Assembly (NCBI RefSeq): GCF_000422725.1
Contig: NZ_AUGP01000001.1
Location: forward strand, 1-64,000
Length of the DNA stretch: 64,000 nucleotides
Reading direction: 5' to 3'
Origin: Flavobacterium subsaxonicum WB 4.1-42 = DSM 21790
Lineage (GTDB): Bacteria > Bacteroidota > Bacteroidia > Flavobacteriales > Flavobacteriaceae
A program made the translations under genes and the position numbers. Below the pieces are notes generated by a model. The model ran no database searches. It was not told where the DNA came from and worked only from the letters and a program-made list of their open reading frames with translations. Shown in pieces: positions 43,587 to 51,975 of this stretch (positions are counted from its first letter, which is position 1; every line of letters begins with the position of its first letter).

Positions 43587-44021
43587 ATGAGAGAGGATTT
43601 AACGATATTTTATGCAGATGACGATCAGGATGATTTAGAGTTCTTTAAAGAAATTGTGGGTGAAATTGGAGAACACTACAACGTGGTTACCCAAAGCAAT
43701 GGAGAAGAGCTACTTAAGGCTATAAATAACCCACCGCCACACCCTTACGTGGTATTTTTAGACATCAACATGCCCGGCATTACCGGCTTAGAGGTACTAA
43801 AAAAATTACGCGCTGATAATCAGCACAAAGAGCTTCCGGTTGTTATGTTCTCTACATCTAAAGATGACGATATTATAGAAAAGAGCCGCCAGCTGGGTGC
43901 CAGTTATTACATGCCAAAATCGGGCATGTTCGATCAGTTAAGGCAATCTATAGCCCACGCACTTTCCATTAACTGGCGCAGTTTCAGCGCTAACGACAAA
44001 AATTTTGTATACAACACATAG
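43587..44021 (+). CDS. Single-domain response regulator (Rcp1-like)
   Basis: The 144-residue protein from ATG 43587 is a CheY-like receiver without an output domain. Acidic pocket residues are in FYADDDQDD, the phospho-acceptor Asp in VVFLDINMPG (about residue 59), the Thr/Ser switch in MFSTSKDDD and the Lys in YMPKSG (about 113). The wording FYADDDQDDLEFF and the SINWRSF tail resemble Rcp1-type regulators paired with cyanobacterial and bacterial phytochromes. It is 10 bases before bphO and likely receives phosphate from the bacteriophytochrome kinase two genes downstream. Confidence 0.92.
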   Translation: MREDLTIFYADDDQDDLEFFKEIVGEIGEHYNVVTQSNGEELLKAINNPPPHPYVVFLDINMPGITGLEVLKKLRADNQHKELPVVMFSTSKDDDIIEKSRQLGASYYMPKSGMFDQLRQSIAHALSINWRSFSANDKNFVYNT

Positions 44022-44031
44022 TTAACCCTCA

Positions 44032-44637
44032 ATGAACGACACTGTATCTGCCCCGGCATTTTTAGACAAATTACGCGCTGCTACAACGCAATCGCACACC
44101 AACTTAGAAGCCCTTCCCGTTTCTTTATCGATAATGAATCCTGCTGTTACTAACGCACAGTACGCCTTGTACTTAGGGCTTATGCACGACGTTGTTAAGG
44201 ATGCAGAAGAGAATATTTTCCCGATAGCTAAAAGCGATATACGCAATTTAGACGTACACCCTAAGGCTCAGTTTATTGAAGCCGACCTTGCCACTTTGGG
44301 CACGGCTAAACAAAACGCTAATTTTTTACCGTTGTCTTCTAAAAACCAAAACATTACTCCTGCTTTTGCATTGGGTGTTATGTATGTTATAGAGGGGTCG
44401 TCTTTAGGTGGGCGTGTAATACTTAATAATATCAACAGTGCTTTAGGCCACGATGCCGAAAATGGTGCTACCTACTTTGCAGGCTACGGCGGGCAAACAG
44501 GCAGCCACTGGAAAGCTTTTTTAGGTGCGCTTATACAGTATGAAGCCGTCCATAACAATGAAAATGAGATAATTGCAGGCGCTAATTTTGCTTTTGATGC
44601 CATTAGCAGCCATTTTACCGAAAACGCACACGTGTAG
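44032..44637 (+). CDS. bphO: Heme oxygenase (biliverdin-producing), BphO-like
   Basis: The 201-residue helical protein fits bacterial heme oxygenases. FLDKLRAATTQSHTNLEALPVSLSI contains the proximal heme-ligand His (about residue 22) followed by the helix ending ALP, then YALYLGLMHDVVKDAEENIF. Later blocks include GVMYVIEGSSLGGRVILNNI, the distal helix with the GSSLGG flexible kink next to heme, and YGGQTGSHWKAFL. It cleaves heme to biliverdin, carbon monoxide and iron. Its position directly before the bacteriophytochrome gene (9-base gap) indicates that it supplies the chromophore. Confidence 0.93.
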   Translation: MNDTVSAPAFLDKLRAATTQSHTNLEALPVSLSIMNPAVTNAQYALYLGLMHDVVKDAEENIFPIAKSDIRNLDVHPKAQFIEADLATLGTAKQNANFLPLSSKNQNITPAFALGVMYVIEGSSLGGRVILNNINSALGHDAENGATYFAGYGGQTGSHWKAFLGALIQYEAVHNNENEIIAGANFAFDAISSHFTENAHV

Positions 44638-44646
44638 TACTTGTAT

Positions 44647-46908
44647 ATGAAGATAAAGGATATTGTAAATCGCGATATTGTTAACCTTACCAACTGCGAA
44701 CAGGAGCCAATACACATACCGGGCAGCATACAGCCTCACGGCTTTTTGCTTGGCTTACAACAGGATACGCTGGTAATAGATTACTGTAGTGCCAACTCGG
44801 CAGAGTATATTAATTTATTTCACTCTGAACTGCTGGGCAAAAGCTTCGAGTCGGTTTTTGGAGTCGATGCTACCCAAAAGCTTAAGGATTACGTTGCTAA
44901 TGAGCTAATGCTTTCGTCTTCGTTGCTAAAACTAACATTGGCAGGTGTCGATTTTTTATGCACACTGCACAACAGCGGCGGCATTTATATACTTGAGGCT
45001 GAGCCCGAAAGCATGCAACACAAACAGGCCAGCGAGGTTTACGACCAGACTGCCCAGTTTTTAGCTTACATGCATGATACCCACACGCTTAAAGAGCTTT
45101 GCCAGCTTATTACCAAAGGTACCCGCGATATTACCGGATACGACCGTGTAATGGTGTACCGCTTTGATAAAGACTACAATGGCGAAGTTTTTGCCGAATG
45201 CTGCCGCGAAGACCTTGAGCCTTTTCTTGGCCTTCATTATCCTCATACCGATATTCCGCCACAGGCAAGGGAGCTGTATATGCGCAACCTACTAAGGCTT
45301 ATTACCGATATAGATTATACCCCCGTGCCCATTTATACCATAGATAATGCCGAGGGTAAAAACCTGGATTTAAGCCTTGCCATACTGCGAAGCACATCGC
45401 CTATACATGTGCAATACCTTCATAATATGGGGGTTGGAGCTACGCTAACTATATCGCTTATTTACAAAAAGAAGCTGTGGGGTCTAATTGCATGCCATCA
45501 TTACTCGCCTAAAAACCTGAGTCCCGAAGTCAGGCTTGCAGCACAGCTCCAAGGTCATTTTATAACGTCGCAAATAGATTTAAGGCAGGCTTCTGAAGAA
45601 TACGAGCTGGCGCGCAAAACCACTCAGGCTTTAGAAAGCATGAATGGCTATGGCCTAAATCGTGAATCTGATCTTCAGATACTTGCAGATAGCCACGATA
45701 TTTTACAGCTGTGTAATGCAGCAGGTGTTTCTATCAGTTTTAACGGACAGGTTTATAAATGCGGACTTACACCAAGCGATGAAGAAATTAACCAGTTAGG
45801 AAGCTGGCTGGCTACATTTAGCAACAACAGCTCATTCCATACCGATAAATTAATAGACTACTTTCCGGAAGCTAAAGATATGTGTTCCAACACATCGGGT
45901 ATTATTTACCATTCTTTAGATGTTGAAAGTGGCAACTGCATTATATGGTACAGGCCCGAAACGCATACCGAGGTTAACTGGGCCGGAGACCCTACCAGGG
46001 CTATTATTAAAGACCAAAAAGGCCTTTCGCCAAGAAACTCCTTTAAGCTTTGGAAAGAACTACTGGAATGCATTAGCAAGCCGTGGCTGCAACCTGAACT
46101 AAATACGGCATCATCATACGCCTACAGCCTTCAGCGTCAAATAAACTTACTGATCATCAGTCAGGAAGAAGAAAGATACCGTAAGTTAAGCGAGTTGCTG
46201 CACCAAACCAATTCAGAGTTAGAAAATATAAACTGGATAAGTACGCACGATTTACAGGAGCCACTTCGTAAAATACAGCTTATAGCCTCAAGGATATTAG
46301 GTAAGGATGAAGAAATGTCTAACAACGTTTTGGACTCTATTAAGCGCATGAATGCTTCGGCTAACCGCATGCAAACCTTACTGGTAGATATTCTTAAATA
46401 CACCCGCCTTAAGCACACTGATGATAGCTTTGAACAGGTAGACCTTAACAGACTATTTGAAGAGGTAAAGTTGGATATGGCCGAGACTATTGCCGAAAAA
46501 TCCGCCATTGTGCTTGCCGATAACCTGCCTACAGTTCATGGCATTCCGTTTTTGTTGAAACAATTGTTTGCCAACCTTATTGGCAACTCTATTAAGTATA
46601 CAGAGCCGGGTACCAACCCGCAGGTAAAAATTACGCCAGACCATATACTTACACCCTATAATGCCGATAGTACAGACCTTTACCAGGTTATTTATGTAGC
46701 CGATAACGGCATTGGTTTTGAGCAGCATTTTGCCGAAAGCATCTTTAATATCTTTACAAGACTGCACTCTGCACCAGAGCTTAAAGGCAGCGGTGTTGGT
46801 TTAGCATTGTGTAAAAAAATTATGCAAAACCATGATGGTTACATTAAGGCAACCAGCGAGTTAGGCACCGGTACGGTAATGTCGTTATACTTTCCTGTAA
46901 AGACTTAA
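44647..46908 (+). CDS. bphP: Bacteriophytochrome histidine kinase
   Basis: The 753-residue protein is a canonical bacteriophytochrome. The N-terminal PAS domain contains NCEQEPIHIPGSIQPHG, where Cys17 is the biliverdin attachment site. The GAF domain has GYDRVMVYRFDKDYNGEVFAE and HYPHTDIPPQAR (variant of PASDIP), and the PHY domain has the tongue motif LSPRNSFKLW. A histidine kinase follows: STHDLQEPLRKIQ (phospho-acceptor His), N box NLIGNSIKY, G1 VADNGIGFE, G2 GSGVGLALC. It senses red/far-red light and should phosphorylate the adjacent receiver protein. ATG 44647 is preferred to the upstream TTG. A strong terminator follows. Confidence 0.96.
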   Translation: MKIKDIVNRDIVNLTNCEQEPIHIPGSIQPHGFLLGLQQDTLVIDYCSANSAEYINLFHSELLGKSFESVFGVDATQKLKDYVANELMLSSSLLKLTLAGVDFLCTLHNSGGIYILEAEPESMQHKQASEVYDQTAQFLAYMHDTHTLKELCQLITKGTRDITGYDRVMVYRFDKDYNGEVFAECCREDLEPFLGLHYPHTDIPPQARELYMRNLLRLITDIDYTPVPIYTIDNAEGKNLDLSLAILRSTSPIHVQYLHNMGVGATLTISLIYKKKLWGLIACHHYSPKNLSPEVRLAAQLQGHFITSQIDLRQASEEYELARKTTQALESMNGYGLNRESDLQILADSHDILQLCNAAGVSISFNGQVYKCGLTPSDEEINQLGSWLATFSNNSSFHTDKLIDYFPEAKDMCSNTSGIIYHSLDVESGNCIIWYRPETHTEVNWAGDPTRAIIKDQKGLSPRNSFKLWKELLECISKPWLQPELNTASSYAYSLQRQINLLIISQEEERYRKLSELLHQTNSELENINWISTHDLQEPLRKIQLIASRILGKDEEMSNNVLDSIKRMNASANRMQTLLVDILKYTRLKHTDDSFEQVDLNRLFEEVKLDMAETIAEKSAIVLADNLPTVHGIPFLLKQLFANLIGNSIKYTEPGTNPQVKITPDHILTPYNADSTDLYQVIYVADNGIGFEQHFAESIFNIFTRLHSAPELKGSGVGLALCKKIMQNHDGYIKATSELGTGTVMSLYFPVKT

Positions 46909-46930
46909 TAATCAGGTATTATAAAAATAA

Positions 46931-46958
46931 AGAAGCCCCAAAAATTTTTGGGGCTTCT
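46931..46958. terminator. Perfectly palindromic terminator
   Basis: AGAAGCCCC pairs with GGGGCTTCT around a central AAAAATTTTT (28-base perfect palindrome), followed by TTATTTTG. It serves bphP and, on the other strand, the small gene at 46983. Confidence 0.9.
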
Positions 46959-46982
46959 TTATTTTGTAAACAATAATTTAAA

Positions 46983-47144
46983 TTATTGCTTATCTTTCTG
47001 TGCCTTTTTTTCTTTAATAAGCTCTATAGCACCGCCGGTTACCCAGTACATTACAAATGGTACAAGGAACATCATTAACCAAAAACCTATTGATATAATA
47101 GTTAAGAAAGCTAAAAAGCCTAAGTATTGAGAAAATTCAAACAT
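46983..47144 (-). CDS. 53-residue single-span membrane protein
   Basis: On the minus strand ATG (47142-47144) opens MFEFSQYLGFLAFLTIISIGFWLMMFLVPFVMYWVTGGAIELIKEKKAQKDKQ, quoted here only in parts: residues about 8-38 are hydrophobic and the last 14 are strongly charged. It ends 24 bases before a bidirectional terminator. I judge it genuine because of its coherent membrane-plus-basic-tail layout and Met start. Its function is unknown; it may be a small membrane regulator. Confidence 0.65.
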   Translation of the reverse strand: MFEFSQYLGFLAFLTIISIGFWLMMFLVPFVMYWVTGGAIELIKEKKAQKDKQ

Positions 47145-47363
47145 GGTTGCGTAGTTTTACTGAATTATGCCCCAAATGTAAGGCGAATATTTTATTTTAC
47201 CAACCCCGGCTATCTAAAAATTGACACAAAATTAATTACGAAATCATTTTCTTTACCCTGCATTTATGCTTATTTTTGGCTGGCTTTATAAAGCCCTGCA
47301 CACAGCCAGGCTTTTAAGGGGCTGTTAACCTAAATAAACATTACAACCATAAACATTTTTAAA

Positions 47364-48761
47364 ATGGAGTACAGGATTGAAAAAGACACCATGGGCGAAG
47401 TTAAAGTGCCTGCAGAGAAATACTGGGGTGCACAAACCGAACGTTCGCGCAATAACTTTAAAATTGGCCCTGTAGGCTCTATGCCTAAAGAAATTATAGA
47501 GGGCTTTGCCTACCTTAAAAAAGCGGCTGCTTATGCCAACCACGACCTTGGTGTGCTTAGCGCAGAAAAGCGCGATGCTATTGCACAGGTGTGCGAAGAG
47601 ATACTTGAGGGTGGGCTGGACGACCAGTTTCCGTTAGTTATCTGGCAAACAGGCTCTGGCACACAGAGCAACATGAATGTTAACGAGGTGGTAGCTAACC
47701 GTGCCCAGGTTTTAGCCGGTGGTAAAATTGGCGAAGGCGAACCGGTTCTTAAAGCTAACGACGATGTTAACAAATCGCAATCATCTAACGATACCTACCC
47801 TACCGGTATGCACATTGCTGCTTACAAAGCTGTGGTAGAGGTTACTATACCTGGTGTCGAAAAACTTAGAGATACGCTTAAGGCAAAATCTGAAGAGTTT
47901 ATGAATGTGGTAAAAATTGGCCGTACCCACCTTATGGACGCTACCCCCCTAACCCTTGGGCAGGAACTGTCGGGCTATGTGGCACAGCTTACTTATGGCA
48001 TTAAAGCGGTTAAAAACACATTAGCGCACCTTTCTGAACTTGCCCTTGGCGGAACAGCCGTTGGAACCGGACTTAACACTCCTGATGGTTACGACGTTAA
48101 AGTTGCCGAATACATTGCTAAATTTACAGGCCTCCCTTTTGTAACGGCTCCAAATAAATTTGAGGCTCTTGCCTCTCACGATGCTATTGTAGAAGCTCAC
48201 GGTGCACTAAAGCAACTTGCGGTTTCTTTAAATAAAATTGCTAACGATGTGCGTATGCTGGCTTCAGGCCCGCGCTCTGGTATTGGCGAAATCATTATTC
48301 CGGAAAACGAGCCTGGATCGTCTATCATGCCCGGCAAAGTTAACCCAACACAATGCGAGGCACTTACAATGGTGTGCGCACAGGTAATGGGTAACGATGT
48401 TGCCATTAGCGTAGGCGGTATGCAGGGCCATTACGAGCTTAACGTGTTTAAACCGGTTATGGCGGCTAACTTTTTACAGTCGGCACGTTTACTGGGCGAT
48501 GCATGTATGTCTTTTGATGAGCATTGCGCACAGGGCATAGAGCCTAACTACACGCGTATTAAAGAGTTGGTAGACAATTCTCTAATGCTTGTTACGGCAC
48601 TTAATACCAAAATTGGTTATTACAAGGCTGCCGAAATTGCCCAGACGGCACACAAAAATGGCACTACCCTTAAAGACGAGGCAGTACGTTTAGGTTACGT
48701 AACCCCTGAAGATTTTGATGCATGGGTTAAACCCGAAGACATGGTAGGATCTTTAAAATAA
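47364..48761 (+). CDS. fumC: Fumarate hydratase, class II
   Basis: The enzyme converts fumarate and malate in the TCA cycle. The 465-residue protein has [56 protein letters not shown]-like [40 protein letters not shown] (catalytic His) and the signature [17 protein letters not shown]. Length and motifs equal FumC. It is a single gene with its own terminator at 48783. Confidence 0.97.
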   Translation: MEYRIEKDTMGEVKVPAEKYWGAQTERSRNNFKIGPVGSMPKEIIEGFAYLKKAAAYANHDLGVLSAEKRDAIAQVCEEILEGGLDDQFPLVIWQTGSGTQSNMNVNEVVANRAQVLAGGKIGEGEPVLKANDDVNKSQSSNDTYPTGMHIAAYKAVVEVTIPGVEKLRDTLKAKSEEFMNVVKIGRTHLMDATPLTLGQELSGYVAQLTYGIKAVKNTLAHLSELALGGTAVGTGLNTPDGYDVKVAEYIAKFTGLPFVTAPNKFEALASHDAIVEAHGALKQLAVSLNKIANDVRMLASGPRSGIGEIIIPENEPGSSIMPGKVNPTQCEALTMVCAQVMGNDVAISVGGMQGHYELNVFKPVMAANFLQSARLLGDACMSFDEHCAQGIEPNYTRIKELVDNSLMLVTALNTKIGYYKAAEIAQTAHKNGTTLKDEAVRLGYVTPEDFDAWVKPEDMVGSLK

Positions 48762-48782
48762 TCCTGACCAATATATATATTT

Positions 48783-48810
48783 AAAAGGCCATCTGTACAG
48801 ATGGCCTTTT
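48783..48810. terminator. Perfectly palindromic terminator
   Basis: AAAAGGCCATCTG pairs with CAGATGGCCTTTT around TA, a 28-base palindrome followed by TTATTTTT, 22 bases after the fumC stop. Confidence 0.9.
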
Positions 48811-48892
48811 TATTTTTATCCAAGAATAAGGTTTAATTCCGGAAACCTTTTTACCCTAAGCATCTTAGCACCTCAGAGACTCAAAACCTTTC

Positions 48893-49840
48893 TTAATCAT
48901 GATTTTCAATACTCTTATAGGCCTCAATAATTTTCTTAACAAGGCGGTGGCGCACAATATCTTTATCGTCAAGATAAATAATACCTACACCCTCTACGTC
49001 TTTCAATATTAATATTGCCTCTTTAAGGCCACTAATAGTGCGGCGCGGTAAATCTACCTGGCCCGGGTCGCCGGTAATCATAAACTTGGCGTTCTTGCCC
49101 ATACGGGTCAGGAACATCTTCATTTGCGAGTGGGTAGTGTTCTGGGCTTCATCCAATATCACAAAAGCATGGTCTAACGTTCGGCCACGCATAAAGGCAA
49201 GCGGCGCAATCTGAATAATACCTTTTAGCAGGTAGTCTTCCAGTGTTTGTGGTGGCAGCATATCCCGTAGCGCATCATATAAAGGTTGCATGTACGGGTC
49301 CAGCTTTTCTTTCATATCGCCAGGTAAAAAGCCCAGGTTCTCGCCGGCTTCAACCGCGGGACGGGTAAGTATAATACGTTTAACCTGTTTTTCTTTAAGG
49401 GCTTTTACGGCAAGCGCCACGCCCGTGTAGGTTTTACCCGTACCGGCAGGGCCAATGGCAAACACCATATCGTTTTTGCCCATATAGTCAACCAGCTTTT
49501 GCTGATTGGGCGTCATGGCCTTAATAAGCTTACCGCCAACACCATGCACTAATATTTTGTCAGACGGGTCCATTTGCTCAACCTGGCTATCGCTTTGTAT
49601 AACGCGCTCAATAACATTGTCGTCTATAGTATTATAGCGCGAAAAATGCTGCATAAGGCGCTTAAAGCGTTTTTCAAACTCGTCCAGTATTTCTTTTTCG
49701 CCAAAGGCCTTAAGCGTGGTACCGCGTGCTACTATTTTTAGCTTGGGATAATATTTTTTAATGGTTTCAAGATGAGAATCCTGTGCGCCCCAAAAATCTT
49801 TAGGAGCGATGTCTGTCAGTTCAATCGTTCTTTCGTTCAA
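48893..49840 (-). CDS. phoH: PhoH-family ATPase
   Basis: The 315-residue protein has an N-terminal KH-like or small helical segment (to about 110) and a PhoH ATPase domain: FAIGPAGTGKTYTGVALAV (Walker A, about 131-143), KRIILTRPAVEAGENLGFLPGDMKEKLDPYMQPLYDAL and AFVILDEAQNTTHSQMKMFLTRMG (Walker B and sensor). PhoH/PhoL proteins in this clade are linked to RNA turnover and ribosome maturation next to YbeY. It is transcribed divergently from the SAM hydrolase gene, and that spacer carries a promoter at 49882. Confidence 0.94.
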   Translation of the reverse strand: MNERTIELTDIAPKDFWGAQDSHLETIKKYYPKLKIVARGTTLKAFGEKEILDEFEKRFKRLMQHFSRYNTIDDNVIERVIQSDSQVEQMDPSDKILVHGVGGKLIKAMTPNQQKLVDYMGKNDMVFAIGPAGTGKTYTGVALAVKALKEKQVKRIILTRPAVEAGENLGFLPGDMKEKLDPYMQPLYDALRDMLPPQTLEDYLLKGIIQIAPLAFMRGRTLDHAFVILDEAQNTTHSQMKMFLTRMGKNAKFMITGDPGQVDLPRRTISGLKEAILILKDVEGVGIIYLDDKDIVRHRLVKKIIEAYKSIENHD

Positions 49841-49881
49841 AAGCTGTAGGTTTTTAATTAAAAAATTAGCTATATAATTAG

Positions 49882-49889
49882 TAGCTTTG
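49882..49889 (+). promoter_or_regulatory. -7 promoter element TAGCTTTG
   Basis: Perfect TAnnTTTG in the phoH divergent spacer. It sets transcript start near 49896 and therefore start codon ATG 49944 for the SAM hydrolase, not the in-frame ATG at 49887, which would lie upstream of the transcript start. Confidence 0.65.
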
Positions 49890-49943
49890 CATTCAAATTT
49901 AGTGAAATTTTATTCGCGTTTTTTAAAAGTTTTGCACAATTTT

Positions 49944-50771
49944 ATGTCAATAATTACCCTTACTACCGACTTTGGCCTTAAAGACCATTTTGTAGGCGCC
50001 CTGAAGGGAAAAATCTTCTCGGGGTACGGCGAGGCCGTTGTGGTTGACATATCCCACCATGTAGACTTATTTAATGTATCTGAAGCCAGTTATATAGTTG
50101 GCGCTGCCTACAATAGCTTTCCGCAGGGCACCGTGCACCTTATTGGTGTAGATGCAGAGCTTACTAAAGAAAACCGCCACATTGCCATGCAATGGAACGG
50201 CCACTACTTTATTTGTGCCGATAACGGCATCCTGAGCCTGCTTACCGAAAAGATAGTACCCCAGAAAATAGTAGAAATAAACATACACGACCGCCTGCCC
50301 GACGGCGCTACCGATATGGATGCCTTTGTAACCGTGGCCTGCCACCTTGCAAAGGGAGGCCTGCTAAACGTTATTGGCCGCGAAATTACCGAGATTAAGC
50401 AAATACACGACCTTAATCCGGTTGTGGCTTCAGATAATAAATCAATAAGGGGTTATGTGGTGTACATAGACCATTTTGGCAACTGTGTTACCAACATTAG
50501 CAAAAAGCAGGTTAAAGAGGTGGCTAAAGGCCGCGATTTTGATATTACGTTTAGCACCAAGACCATAAAGTCGTTTAAAATGGGGTACTCTGATTTTACG
50601 GTAAACGAACGTTTCTCCTTAAAAGATTATGAAGGCGAAAAGCTGGCTATTTTTAACGAAGCCGGTTTTTTAGAAATTGCCATTTACCGCAGTAACCCTT
50701 GCACCGTGGGCACCGCAAGAACGTTGCTGGGGCTTAAATATAGAGATGTTATTAATGTGGTTTTTAAATAG
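49944..50771 (+). CDS. SAM hydrolase (DUF62, SAM-dependent chlorinase/fluorinase family)
   Basis: The family cleaves S-adenosylmethionine to adenosine and methionine with water (a few members use halide). The 275-residue protein starts MSIITLTTDFGLKDHFVGALKGKIFSGYG, with the conserved Asp and the KDxFVG block. Then it has VVDISHHVDLFNVSEASYIVGAAYNSFP, VHLIGVDAE, FICADNGILSLL and a C-terminal domain with DHFGNCVTNISK. The triad expected for hydrolases (Asp, Arg, His) appears compatible with DISHHVD; the chlorinase-specific loop is absent. It is the first gene of a likely string leading to the ABM, gldF and gldG genes. Confidence 0.9.
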   Translation: MSIITLTTDFGLKDHFVGALKGKIFSGYGEAVVVDISHHVDLFNVSEASYIVGAAYNSFPQGTVHLIGVDAELTKENRHIAMQWNGHYFICADNGILSLLTEKIVPQKIVEINIHDRLPDGATDMDAFVTVACHLAKGGLLNVIGREITEIKQIHDLNPVVASDNKSIRGYVVYIDHFGNCVTNISKKQVKEVAKGRDFDITFSTKTIKSFKMGYSDFTVNERFSLKDYEGEKLAIFNEAGFLEIAIYRSNPCTVGTARTLLGLKYRDVINVVFK

Positions 50772-50858
50772 ATTTCAGAATTTAGATTGTAGAATTCAGA
50801 TTAAGCACCGCACCGATAGCAGAGAAGATTAAGGTAAAATATAAACTAAAAAAACAGT

Positions 50859-51155
50859 ATGTTTGTACGCATTGTTAAAATGGGGTTTCATGAGGAGCAT
50901 GTTGGGCTTTTTCTGGATAATTTTAAAAAGGTAAAGCTGGATATACGAAACTTTCCCGGTAACCGTTTCTTAGAGTTGTACCGCGATAAGGCCGACCCTA
51001 CCCTGTTTTTTACATACAGCTACTGGGAAACCGAAGCTGATTTGGAAACGTATAGAAAATCGGCATTGTTTTGCGATACCTGGGCCGTTACAAAACCCCT
51101 GTTTAAACAAAAAGCAGAGGCCTGGAGTGTTGATAAACTGGTGTCGTTACCGTAG
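50859..51155 (+). CDS. Antibiotic biosynthesis monooxygenase (ABM) domain protein
   Basis: The 98-residue product is a stand-alone ABM dimeric ferredoxin-like fold: MFVRIVKMGFHEEHVGLFLDNFKKV, NRFLELYRDKADPTLFFTYSYWETEADLETYRKSALF and KPLFKQKAEAWSVDKL. Members are heme or quinone monooxygenases or simple binding proteins. The Trp and His residues usual for heme degradation are partly present, so its role is unclear. Its stop codon lies inside the left arm of an inverted repeat (51152), immediately before the gldFG operon. The same gene order (ABM, gldF, gldG) is familiar from flavobacteria. Confidence 0.85.
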   Translation: MFVRIVKMGFHEEHVGLFLDNFKKVKLDIRNFPGNRFLELYRDKADPTLFFTYSYWETEADLETYRKSALFCDTWAVTKPLFKQKAEAWSVDKLVSLP

Positions 51156-51238
51156 AGACGCATTGAATGCGTCTCGCATAATAAAACAAAGCGCAGCAAT
51201 GCGTTATAAGAAATTAGACGCATTCAATGCGTCTCTAC
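51152..51238. repeat. Perfect 23-bp inverted repeat, each arm itself palindromic
   Basis: GTAGAGACGCATTGAATGCG at 51152 continues to 51174 and returns in reverse complement at 51216-51238 (AGACGCATTCAATGCGTC...). Each arm contains GACGCATT-n-AATGCGTC, so each can form its own hairpin or the two can pair over a 41-base loop. The left arm contains the TAG stop of the ABM gene (51153-51155). Confidence 0.9.
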
Positions 51239-51255
51239 TAAACATTAGACTATAA

Positions 51256-51975
51256 ATGAAAGCATTGTTATTACGTGAAATCAAATCCTTCTTCGGTTCG
51301 CCGATAGGTTATTTGGTTATCGCTATTTTTCTTTTGCTAAATGGCCTGTTCCTTTTTGTGTTCAAAGGCGATTTTAATATCCTCGATAGTGGCTTTGCCG
51401 ATCTTAGCCCCTTCTTTACCCTGGCCCCCTGGATCTTTATTTTCCTGATACCGGCGGTAACCATGCGTAGTTTTTCCGACGAAAAAAAGCAAGGCACCAT
51501 AGAGCTGTTGTTTACCAAGCCCCTTAGCATTTGGGAGATTGTTAACGGCAAATTTTTTGGCGCGCTTATCCTTATTTTATTGGCTTTACTGCCAACTCTT
51601 ATCTATGTATATGTACTATCTTACTTTGGTAACCCGGAGGGTAATATAGACATGGGCAGTACATTGGGTTCGTATTTCGGGCTGTTATTTTTAGTAGCAG
51701 GCTACACGGCCATAGGCATCTTTACTTCTACACTATCAGATAACCAGATCGTTGCGTTTATTGTATCGGTATTTTTGTGTTTTGCGTTCTATTTTGGTTT
51801 CGAAGGCCTGTCTGGCTACCTTGGTGGCGATTTTGTAGCAGCACTGGGCATGGATTATCATTTTAAAAGCATGAGCCGTGGCGTTTTAGACAGCCGCGAT
51901 ATACTGTATTTTATAAGCATTACGGTGCTGTTCTTGTCGTTAACCGTTTATAAACTTAAATCGCTTAAATGGTAA
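51256..51975 (+). CDS. gldF: GldF, gliding motility ABC transporter permease
   Basis: The 239-residue integral membrane protein has six hydrophobic segments and the ABC-2 permease layout: MKALLLREIKSFFGSPIGYLVIAIF, SPFFTLAPWIFIFLIPAVTMRSFSDEKKQGTIELLFTKPLS (the conserved EKKxGTIELL segment), and VAGYTAIGIFTSTLSDNQIVAFIVS. GldF with GldG and GldA forms an ABC transporter required for gliding in Flavobacterium johnsoniae. It is immediately followed by gldG with overlapping start. Confidence 0.95.
   Translation: MKALLLREIKSFFGSPIGYLVIAIFLLLNGLFLFVFKGDFNILDSGFADLSPFFTLAPWIFIFLIPAVTMRSFSDEKKQGTIELLFTKPLSIWEIVNGKFFGALILILLALLPTLIYVYVLSYFGNPEGNIDMGSTLGSYFGLLFLVAGYTAIGIFTSTLSDNQIVAFIVSVFLCFAFYFGFEGLSGYLGGDFVAALGMDYHFKSMSRGVLDSRDILYFISITVLFLSLTVYKLKSLKW

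Noticed and set aside
46948..47130. 60-residue plus-strand frame
   Set aside because: It overlaps a minus-strand frame with a clear membrane segment and basic tail, and starts inside the terminator.
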